Source of the DNA: TMED27 sp963922705
Lineage (GTDB): Bacteria > Pseudomonadota > Alphaproteobacteria > Micavibrionales > Micavibrionaceae
Direction of reading: 5' to 3'
Assembly: GCA_963922705.1 (NCBI GenBank)
Contig: CAWUJS010000103.1
Span: 1 to 5,638 of the forward strand
DNA: 5,638 bases
A program made the translations under genes and the position numbers. Shown piece after piece: positions 1-4,100 of the stretch (position 1 is the first letter of the stretch; the number at the start of each line of letters is the position of its first letter). The notes below the pieces were generated by a model. It had not been told where the DNA came from, ran no database searches, and saw only the letters and a program-made list of their open reading frames with translations.

Positions 1-288
1 AGACGGTATCTTTATACGGATGGTGTGCAGCATGTAGCAGAGCAGGGCGGGGCGCACTGGCTCATTGATAAAATCTTTGCGGCGCAATACGAGAATTGCA
101 ATCTTCCAGAGCAAGAATTTCAGGTTTGGATATTAGAGCTTTTGGAAACAGGGGGTGCAAATCTCACCTGCCATGATGGTGATTACAACTGGCAGCATGA
201 TGAAAAGATCAATTTTACGGACTTTCCGCTGAAAAAAATCACGCTTTATTTCACAGGCAATGTCTTACTTTTACCAAGCGAATATTAG
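1..288 (+). CDS. DUF6876 family protein, C-terminal part (5' end outside window)
   Basis: The frame is open from base 1 and gives 95 residues before TAA, so the true start lies to the left. A GTG at 25 is inside the conserved domain and is unlikely to be the start, because the residues before it (YLYTDGVQ) already match the family. Recognisable blocks are YTDGVQHVAEQGGAHWLID near the visible start, a variable middle rich in acidic residues, INFTDFPLKKITLYF, and the terminal LLLPSEY. From memory these match DUF6876, a small family of roughly 100-130 residues common on alphaproteobacterial plasmids and integrative elements. Its function is unknown. I see no signal peptide, membrane segment or catalytic motif. 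It is followed after 14 bases by a small membrane-protein gene and probably shares its transcript. Confidence 0.85.
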   Translation, partial: RRYLYTDGVQHVAEQGGAHWLIDKIFAAQYENCNLPEQEFQVWILELLETGGANLTCHDGDYNWQHDEKINFTDFPLKKITLYFTGNVLLLPSEY

Positions 289-302
289 GGGAGGGCAGAG
301 CA

Positions 303-437
303 ATGCAAAAATATATAGACATCATCGAAAACTATGGCGGGTTCTGGCTTTTCTTACGGGATGGCGCAGTATTTACAGGCTGCATGGTTTGTCTCTACGC
401 CCTTTACATTTTTCTTTATGCGGTAATGGAGGTTTAA
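303..437 (+). CDS. 44-residue single-pass membrane protein
   Basis: ATG at 303 follows a strong purine-rich ribosome binding site (GGGGAGGG, from 288) and opens a 44-codon frame ending TAA at 435-437. The protein begins MQKYIDIIENYGGFWLFLRD and then becomes strongly hydrophobic from about residue 21 to 42 (GAVFTGCMVC, then LYALYIFLYAV), enough for one transmembrane helix with a short soluble N-terminus. It has two cysteines inside the helix and ends MEV. It sits between the DUF6876 gene and the Toprim gene, with only 3 bases before the next start. The downstream ribosome binding site (GGAGGT, 428-433) lies inside its last codons, a layout typical of coupled genes. No family is recognised. The binding site, packing and hydrophobic pattern support it as real. 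Confidence 0.65.
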   Translation: MQKYIDIIENYGGFWLFLRDGAVFTGCMVCLYALYIFLYAVMEV

Positions 438-440
438 GCC

Positions 441-1358
441 ATGACACAGAAATATGATTTTGCGCGGTTTAAATCCGAGATTAACCTGATGCAATATGCA
501 GCCGCTATGGGCTATGAAATTGATCGTAAGAACAGCACAAAATCATCTGTTAAAATGAAAAACGGGTGCGATACGGTTATTATTTCAAAACGAAATGCGG
601 TTTGGGTTTACTTCTCACCCGTTGATGATCGTGACAACGGCACAATTATTAACTTTGTTCAAAACCGCACAAGCAAAAGCCTGCCCGAAGTTGGCGCGGA
701 ATTGCAAAGCTGGATAGGTGGCGGCGCATCTTTGCCAGAGCCAAAAAGTTATGTGCGCGAAGTAGAAGAACAGGAATATGATCCTGCGCGTGTGGCAAAG
801 ATATTCAAAAAATGCCGCGCCGTTAAAAACCATGCTTATCTTGAGGGCAGGGGGCTTTCGAGGGGCGTTTTATCATCCCCGCGCTTTGCAGGGCGCATTT
901 ATGCAGATCGTTACGGCAATGTGGCGTTTCCGCATTATAACGGCAAGGATATTTGCGGCCTTGAGCTTAAAAACGCAGATAAAGCCTTATTTGTGCGCGG
1001 GAGCGAAAAGACGTTCTGGCGTTCAAACTGCAAGCAGGGGGATGATACGCTTGTTATCGGGGAGGCCGTCATAGACGTTGTGAGCTATTCCATATTGTTT
1101 GCAAACGAAACGTCCGTTTATGCTGCGACTGGCGGCGGCATGTCACCAGAGCAGGAAGATATTTTGAAATCCTGCGTTCAGGGCTTCAAAGCTTTAAAAA
1201 CCGTCATTCTTGCGATGGATAATGACCAGGGCGGGGAGCGTTTGACACAAAAAATCAAAACTATACTGGAAAAGTGCGGGTTTTCGGGTGAGATTGTCTG
1301 TCATAGTCCTGAAACCGAGGGGCAGGACTGGAATAATGTTTTACTGAGAAAAGGGTAG
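441..1358 (+). CDS. DUF3991 and Toprim domain protein (primase-like)
   Basis: This 305-residue protein has the order seen in DUF3991/Toprim proteins of conjugative elements. The N-terminal region (about 5-95) has YDFARFKSEINLMQYAAAMGY and DNGTIINFVQNR, resembling the part of DnaG-type primases next to the zinc finger. A middle DUF3991-like segment (about 115-185) has LEGRGLS, SPRFAGR and GNVAFPHYN. A Toprim fold covers about 200-290. The Toprim metal-binding residues are present: E208 in LVIGEAVID and the D260-x-D262 pair in ILAMDNDQGG. The ending GQDWNN resembles the usual GKDWND. No zinc-finger cysteine cluster or helicase domain is seen, so nucleotide polymerisation is inferred, not shown. 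The likely role is priming or processing of transferred single-stranded DNA. Start: GGAGGT lies 7 bases before ATG 441. Confidence 0.88.
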   Translation: MTQKYDFARFKSEINLMQYAAAMGYEIDRKNSTKSSVKMKNGCDTVIISKRNAVWVYFSPVDDRDNGTIINFVQNRTSKSLPEVGAELQSWIGGGASLPEPKSYVREVEEQEYDPARVAKIFKKCRAVKNHAYLEGRGLSRGVLSSPRFAGRIYADRYGNVAFPHYNGKDICGLELKNADKALFVRGSEKTFWRSNCKQGDDTLVIGEAVIDVVSYSILFANETSVYAATGGGMSPEQEDILKSCVQGFKALKTVILAMDNDQGGERLTQKIKTILEKCGFSGEIVCHSPETEGQDWNNVLLRKG

Positions 1359-1362
1359 GAGC

Positions 1363-1542
1363 ATGGACACATATTATGATTCCGCTGAAGGGGAGCAGAT
1401 CACCAGAGCGCGGGCATTGCAGGAGCTTAAAAAGCACCGGTTCGATGATGAAAGCATTATTGCGACTTTTGATGCGGAAGTGCAGCCAAAAGCCAATGGT
1501 TTGTATGATGCACAGGCCGTTTTACGGTGGCTCGGATATTAA
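1363..1542 (+). CDS. Small conserved hypothetical protein, 59 residues (ends AQAVLRWLGY)
   Basis: ATG 1363 lies 4 bases after the Toprim stop, with a short AGGAG (1357-1361) very close to it, and the frame runs 59 codons to TAA at 1540-1542. The protein begins MDTYYDSAEGEQITRARALQ, is acidic and mostly helical in appearance, and ends GLYDAQAVLRWLGY. Both ends (DTYYDSAEG with ITRARA, and YDAQAVLxWLGY) match, from memory, a small uncharacterised family found again and again next to DUF3991/Toprim and DUF6876 genes in alphaproteobacterial mobile elements. No membrane segment or cofactor motif is visible. It is very probably co-transcribed with the Toprim gene. Function is unknown. A DNA- or protein-binding helper role would be only a guess. 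Confidence 0.75.
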   Translation: MDTYYDSAEGEQITRARALQELKKHRFDDESIIATFDAEVQPKANGLYDAQAVLRWLGY

Positions 1543-1579
1543 GCAATTCTTTAGGGCGTGATGATAGAAACGGTATGTT

Positions 1580-1825
1580 ATGAGCAGGAAAAAGAGCAAA
1601 AAGAAGGAGAATATCAAGGAAATCGAAGCGTTTGCCGCTTTCGATCACCGCCTGAATATGCTCTATGCCACGATCAAGCCGACAAAAGAGGAAGCGGAAA
1701 CGCTCATGCGGAGGTATAACCCGCCAGTCGATGAGGAAGCCTATACATACCGTGTCTATCCTATCCGCGTTACAATCGACCTTGGCAAGCAACATGATTT
1801 GTTTGCAGAGGATGAAGAAAAGTAA
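1580..1825 (+). CDS. Hypothetical protein, 81 residues, lysine-rich start and QHDLF near the C-terminus
   Basis: I do not recognise the family. The product starts with a very basic stretch (MSRKKSKKKEN), then has a helical-looking segment (IEAFAAFDHRLNMLY), a middle part with EEAETLMRRYNPPVDEEAY, a beta-like segment (YRVYPIRVTIDL) and the tail GKQHDLFAEDEEK. The basic head could bind nucleic acid. The tail QHDLF (residues 71-75) fits the loose QxxLF sliding-clamp motif. An in-frame TAG at 1565-1567 limits the start to ATG 1580, whose ribosome binding site is weak. A rival frame from ATG 1561 gives a less protein-like 53-codon frame. The gene lies 37 bases after the 59-residue gene and just before the higBA promoter, so it is probably the last gene of the left cassette. 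Confidence 0.65.
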   Translation: MSRKKSKKKENIKEIEAFAAFDHRLNMLYATIKPTKEEAETLMRRYNPPVDEEAYTYRVYPIRVTIDLGKQHDLFAEDEEK

Positions 1826-1845
1826 TAGGTAATGTTACTTTTTAA

Positions 1846-1873
1846 TTGACATGGTAACATAATATGTTACTAT
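1846..1873 (+). promoter_or_regulatory. Promoter of the higB-higA-nuclease operon
   Basis: A perfect -35 box TTGACA (1846-1851) is followed after 16 bases by TACTAT (1868-1873). An alternative -10, TATTAT (1871-1876), would give a 19-base spacer. The start of higB is at 1898, leaving a short leader. The surrounding sequence is A+T-rich, unlike the genes on either side. The palindromic operator fills the spacer. Confidence 0.7.
1854..1870. promoter_or_regulatory. Perfect 17-bp palindrome, probable HigA/HigBA operator
   Basis: GTAACAT-AAT-ATGTTAC is a perfect inverted repeat with 7-bp arms and a 3-base centre. It lies between the -35 and -10 boxes, so a bound repressor would block RNA polymerase. 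A third copy of the half-site, ATGTTAC, lies upstream at 1832-1838, and a partial GTTA...TAAC pair overlaps the -10 region (1866-1883). HigA-type antitoxins normally repress their own operon by binding such palindromes, so autoregulation by the gene at 2187 is the natural reading. Confidence 0.75.
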
Positions 1874-1897
1874 TATAGATAACAGAAAGCGTTAAGT

Positions 1898-2176
1898 ATG
1901 ATTGAAAGTTTTAAGCATAAAGGGCTTAAAAAACTCTACACAGAAGGCAAAGTACAAGGTGTTCGGCAAGATCAGGTAGAGCGTATCACAATGATACTGG
2001 ATGCTTTAGATGTTGCAGAAACACTGGAAGAATTGAATTTGCCGATGTTTCGGTTTCATGCGTTGCAGGGCTTTAATCCTAAACGCTATTCCATGCGCGT
2101 AAGCGGGAATTATCGTATTACGTTTGAATGGGAGAAGGGCGAAGCCCGTAAGATTGATTTGGAAGATTATCATTAA
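1898..2176 (+). CDS. higB: HigB-type toxin of the RelE/ParE superfamily
   Basis: The 92-residue product matches the plasmid-maintenance killer (HigB/GraT-like) branch of the RelE superfamily. It starts MIESFKHKGLKKLYTEG, has the helical segment with RITMILDALDVAETLEEL, then FHALQG, and the strand block YSMRVSGNYRITFEWE, and ends IDLEDYH. Family members are ribosome-dependent mRNA endonucleases, and the basic/polar cluster around R67, N71 and R73 with the terminal Asp-Tyr-His is where the active surface normally lies. Length is normal and nothing is missing, so it is probably functional. The toxin comes before the antitoxin, the order typical of higBA. Its ribosome binding site is weak (AGAAAG), in contrast with the good site of the next gene, which would favour antitoxin excess. 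Confidence 0.92.
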   Translation: MIESFKHKGLKKLYTEGKVQGVRQDQVERITMILDALDVAETLEELNLPMFRFHALQGFNPKRYSMRVSGNYRITFEWEKGEARKIDLEDYH

Positions 2177-2186
2177 GGAGATTGAT

Positions 2187-2492
2187 ATGTTGAGAAAATT
2201 AGCACCCCTGCACCCAGGGAAAATGATTGAAGAAAACTTGAAAGCCATAGAGCTTAGTGTTCCCAAGGCTGCGGGAATTTTGTCTGTGAGCAAACAGCAT
2301 CTTTACCGTGTTGTGCAAGGGAAAAACCCGATTACGCCCGATTTGGCGTATCGTGTCGGTAAGCTATTTGGTAATGGCTCTAAATTCTGGCTGAATCTGC
2401 AAACACAGTATGATGTGTTTCAGGTAGAGCAAAGCTATAGCAGCGACCCGCAAAAGAAAACGATTGCGGATAATATCAGCAGCTATGTGTGA
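2187..2492 (+). CDS. higA: HigA-type antitoxin, XRE-family DNA-binding protein
   Basis: The 101-residue protein has the hallmarks of HigA/VapI antitoxins: LHPGKMIEENL at the start, a helix-turn-helix at about residues 24-50 (SVPKAAGILSVSKQHLYRVV, then QGKNPIT), FGNGSKFWLNLQTQYD at 61-75, and an acidic, probably flexible tail. It should bind and neutralise the toxin at 1898 and repress the shared promoter through the palindrome at 1854-1870. The start at 2187 is chosen because GGAG (2177-2180) lies 6 bases ahead of it and partly overlaps the toxin stop. An upstream in-frame ATG at 2124 lies inside higB and would add 21 unrelated residues. The gap to higB is 10 bases, and the last four bases are shared with the nuclease gene. 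Confidence 0.93.
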   Translation: MLRKLAPLHPGKMIEENLKAIELSVPKAAGILSVSKQHLYRVVQGKNPITPDLAYRVGKLFGNGSKFWLNLQTQYDVFQVEQSYSSDPQKKTIADNISSYV

Positions 2493-3058
2493 GAATGCTT
2501 AAAAATTTTCTTCCGAAGAAACGGCATGTGGTCAACCGCATCAATGCCGCGAGATATTTAAAAACTTTGGCCGAGCTGGAAAGCCCGCAAGACCAGTTTT
2601 ATTATTTGCGCGGCCTGAACGCTTTTGTGTTCGAGGAAATGATCTTAACCGCGCTTAAAAAACACGGTTTTAAGATTATCCGAAACAAACGCTATACGGG
2701 CGATGGCGGGATTGACGGACGCGCCTATAAAAATGACCAGCATTATCTGATTCAGGCGAAGCGTTACCGTAAACATATCAATCCCGCCCATGTCACAGAG
2801 TTTGCAGAAATCTGCAAACGGCGCAAAGGGAAGGGGCTTTTCGTCCATACAGGCCGTACAGGGGCAATGAGCCGAGAGATCACGCGCGGCGGTGATATTG
2901 AAATGATTAGCGGTGATCGGCTTTTGAAGCTTTTGCTCGATGCGAGGCCAAAGCAGACGGATAGCCAGCTCGTTCATTTAAGCCGAACACCCCGCCGCCC
3001 CTTTAAATCCCTTTTTAGAGTTTTCAATCTAAATCACGCCTTGAAAAGCCTGCAATAA
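2489..3058 (+). CDS. Mrr-like restriction endonuclease family protein
   Basis: The product (189 residues from GTG 2489, 187 from ATG 2495) carries an Mrr_cat-type PD-(D/E)xK nuclease core. E50 lies in FVFEEMILTALKKHGF, D76 in GDGGIDGRA, and Q89-A90-K91 in YLIQAKRYRK. After these come VTEFAEICKRRKGKGLFV, TGAMSREI and GDRLLKLL, matching the C-terminal half of Mrr domains. No winged-helix DNA-reading domain like that of E. coli Mrr is seen. Instead there is a basic N-terminus of about 40 residues and a basic tail rich in Arg/Pro (LSRTPRRPFKSLFR). GTG overlaps the higA stop by four bases (GTGA), and neither start has a clear ribosome binding site, so translation is probably coupled to higA. Mrr relatives cut modified or foreign DNA. 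The target here is unknown. Confidence 0.82.
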   Translation: MRMLKNFLPKKRHVVNRINAARYLKTLAELESPQDQFYYLRGLNAFVFEEMILTALKKHGFKIIRNKRYTGDGGIDGRAYKNDQHYLIQAKRYRKHINPAHVTEFAEICKRRKGKGLFVHTGRTGAMSREITRGGDIEMISGDRLLKLLLDARPKQTDSQLVHLSRTPRRPFKSLFRVFNLNHALKSLQ

Positions 3059-3140
3059 AAATGCGGTACGGCGGTTCCTATTTTTCTTTTGTCTTTTCAA
3101 TCCCTGATTTTGGCCGATTGGAAAACAAAAGGAGATTAAG

Positions 3141-3320
3141 ATGTATAGGCTCACAGGGTTTTTCGGCAATCAGGAACATCAAATGCTGGTATCCAGCTTC
3201 AGCGATGCCATGCGGATTTTACAGCGGTCAAAATCAAAAGCGAACTGCATTCTTGTGAAAGACGAGGGCGGGCGCATCAAAGCATCCTATCTCAAAAACC
3301 TCGGCGTATCGGTTTGTTGA
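3141..3320 (+). CDS. Hypothetical protein, 59 residues
   Basis: ATG 3141 is preceded by a near-perfect ribosome binding site (AAAGGAGA, from 3128) and opens 59 codons ending TGA at 3318-3320. The protein begins MYRLTGFFGNQEHQMLVSSF, continues with SDAMRILQRSKSKANCILVK and ends with SYLKNLGVSVC. It looks like a small alpha/beta domain: strand, helix with SDAMRILQR, strand CILVKD, then a short helix. I do not recognise the family, and there is no membrane segment or metal-binding cluster. The gene stands alone, 82 bases after the nuclease gene with no clear terminator in between, so it may be read through from the higBA promoter. The strong binding site is the main reason to accept it. Confidence 0.65.
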   Translation: MYRLTGFFGNQEHQMLVSSFSDAMRILQRSKSKANCILVKDEGGRIKASYLKNLGVSVC

Positions 3321-3334
3321 ATATTCGCTGCTAT

Positions 3335-3365
3335 TTGCGTGGGGAGGATCTTCAAGCCCTATAAT
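3335..3365 (+). promoter_or_regulatory. Candidate promoter facing the hairpin array
   Basis: A perfect -10 hexamer TATAAT lies at 3360-3365. The best -35 match is TTGCGT (3335-3340) with a longish 19-base spacer, so the -35 is weak. Transcription would begin near 3372 and run straight into the first hairpin at 3404. This box lies in the gap after the 59-residue gene and may serve the structured region, the gene at 3707, or both. Confidence 0.4.
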
Positions 3366-3476
3366 ATTGCCATTTTTTCAAAATGACTTTGTTGTCTGTT
3401 GATACAGAGCCTTGCTCTGTCCAATCGTAAACGATTGGCTAAGGGATTGCCATCCCTGGCGCGCGCAAGGTCGAAA

Positions 3477-3588
3477 TTCAAAAAATAGATCGAAGATTTT
3501 ATTGCAATCACGGCTTTCAAGAGGCCGTCATAAATGCCGTCCTCTCGAACCTTCCGCAATTTCAATAAAATTTCGCCGATTTTTCGAA
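3477..3588. repeat. Long imperfect inverted repeat, about 48-base arms
   Basis: The left arm 3477-3524 pairs with the right arm 3541-3588 around a 16-base loop. Strong blocks are TTCAAAAAAT with ATTTTTCGAA (one mismatch), CGAA plus ATTTTATTG with CAATAAAAT plus TTCG (13 bp with one bulged G at 3495), CGG with CCG, and AGAGG (3520-3524) with CCTCT (3541-3545). Short internal loops separate the blocks. Directly adjacent to its base is the hairpin at 3589-3604. Confidence 0.7.
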
Positions 3589-3655
3589 CAGCCCTAAAGG
3601 GCTGCCCCAAGGGGTTTCTCGCTTGCACTTGCCTCCCTGCACTCGCCGTAGGGCA

Positions 3656-3678
3656 AGAGTGCATGCGACATGCACTCT
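3656..3678. terminator. Perfect 10-bp hairpin, possible terminator or attenuator
   Basis: AGAGTGCATG and CATGCACTCT form a perfect stem with loop CGA, followed by GTATTTAATTT, which is T-rich but not an unbroken T run. It could end a transcript starting near 3372. An alternative stem, TGCACTC (3638-3644) with GAGTGCA (3657-3663), uses the same left arm, so the two are mutually exclusive. The ribosome binding site of the next gene (AGGA, 3696-3699) lies just after. Confidence 0.4.
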
Positions 3679-3706
3679 GTATTTAATTTAAAGAAAGGAA
3701 CTCAAA

Positions 3707-4087
3707 ATGGCTAACACTATTGAAAATGGCAATCATCATATTGATGCAGAATTAGACGCAATCATAACAGAATTAGAACAAGGCTGGATTGCAGAAAAAA
3801 ACCAGTTTGACGAAAACGCATGGCTTAAAATTTGTGATGAATTGTCACAAGAGGCGACTAGAGGCTGCGGCCTGTCTTACGAGGTTTTTGCCGAAAGATT
3901 CAGTGTTGCTATAGGATACAGGCTTTCAAAATTACCAGAAGATCATCAAGAGCGTGCCATAGAAATAGCGCGGCCTTACGGCTATGCCACGCCAGAAGAA
4001 ATGGAGGAAAGCCAAGAGTTTTACGATGATATGGGCTATTGCGCTCACGGTATTGAGCTTGGGTGCTGTCCTGCCGGTTGCGAATAG
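3707..4087 (+). CDS. Hypothetical acidic protein, 126 residues, with Cys/His-rich C-terminus
   Basis: ATG 3707 follows GAAAGGA at a normal distance. The product is acidic and helical in appearance. It starts MANTIENGNHHIDAELDAII, and the middle contains DENAWLKICDELSQEATRG and LSYEVFAERFSVAIGYRLSK. The tail C112-x-H114-x5-C120-C121-x3-C125 (YCAHGIELGCCPAGCE) looks like a metal-binding knuckle. Similar tails (CSHGL...CCPxGC) occur, from memory, in small uncharacterised proteins on alphaproteobacterial mobile elements, so this is probably a real family, but no function is known. It lies directly behind the hairpin array, which may be its leader, and 13 bases before the methylase-like gene, with which it is probably co-transcribed. 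Confidence 0.75.
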   Translation: MANTIENGNHHIDAELDAIITELEQGWIAEKNQFDENAWLKICDELSQEATRGCGLSYEVFAERFSVAIGYRLSKLPEDHQERAIEIARPYGYATPEEMEESQEFYDDMGYCAHGIELGCCPAGCE

Positions 4088-4100
4088 GGGGGATGAAACC

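Larger units (their letters stand above)
3402..3682. repeat. 281-bp segment bounded by an 8-bp inverted repeat
   Basis: ATACAGAG at 3402-3409 is the exact reverse complement of CTCTGTAT at 3675-3682, and all the stem-loops of the gap lie between them. This is compatible with a small non-autonomous mobile repeat with terminal inverted repeats, or with the closing stem of a folded RNA. No target duplication is visible (flanks TGTTG and TTAAT). An 8-bp match at this distance could also be chance. Confidence 0.4.
3372..3690 (+). ncRNA. Candidate structured RNA or long leader made of serial stem-loops
   Basis: The 386-base gap between 3321 and 3706 holds no convincing gene but is dense in inverted repeats. 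Short perfect hairpins lie at 3404-3420 (ACAGAGC/GCTCTGT, loop CTT), 3421-3438 (CCAATCG/CGATTGG, loop TAAA), 3442-3457 (AGGGAT/ATCCCT), 3589-3604 (CAGCCC/GGGCTG, loop TAAA), 3605-3614 (CCCC/GGGG) and 3656-3678 (10-bp stem, loop CGA). A long imperfect stem fills 3477-3588. The suggested direction is forward because TATAAT precedes the array and the last hairpin is followed by the T-rich GTATTTAATTT. The ends are estimates. It could be a free RNA, a leader of the gene at 3707, or a non-coding repeat element. I do not recognise it as tmRNA, RNase P, 6S or a known riboswitch. Confidence 0.4.

Noticed and set aside
260..457. A 65-codon forward frame over the 44-residue gene
   Set aside because: It starts inside the DUF6876 gene without a ribosome binding site and conflicts with the better-supported membrane-protein frame.
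1561..1722. Forward frame starting ATG 1561 with AGGG nearby, overlapping the 81-residue gene
   Set aside because: The product is less protein-like and ends early, while the frame from 1580 has ordered charged and beta-like segments. Only one can be real and I chose 1580.
3061..3258. A 65-codon forward frame starting just after the nuclease stop
   Set aside because: It overlaps the 59-residue gene at 3141, which has a much stronger ribosome binding site. This frame has none.
3412..3597. A 61-codon forward frame across the same array
   Set aside because: It lies opposite the reverse frame, has no ribosome binding site, and its product is not protein-like. Stop-poor sequence on both strands here is better explained by the inverted repeats.
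3359..3664. A 101-codon reverse-strand open frame across the hairpin array
   Set aside because: It has no ribosome binding site, starts inside a hairpin, and its composition (many Arg/Leu) follows the inverted repeats. It remains the main alternative to a non-coding reading, but I could not support it as a gene.
3402..3682. Retron (msr-msd) or diversity-generating template for the hairpin array
   Set aside because: No reverse transcriptase gene is present in the window, and no repeat pair between template and variable region was seen.
3984..4100. Upstream extension of the methylase-like gene, including a hydrophobic stretch resembling a signal peptide
   Set aside because: It lies wholly within the 126-residue gene in another frame, and the start at 4101 has its own good ribosome binding site. 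A cytoplasmic DNA enzyme would not need a signal peptide.
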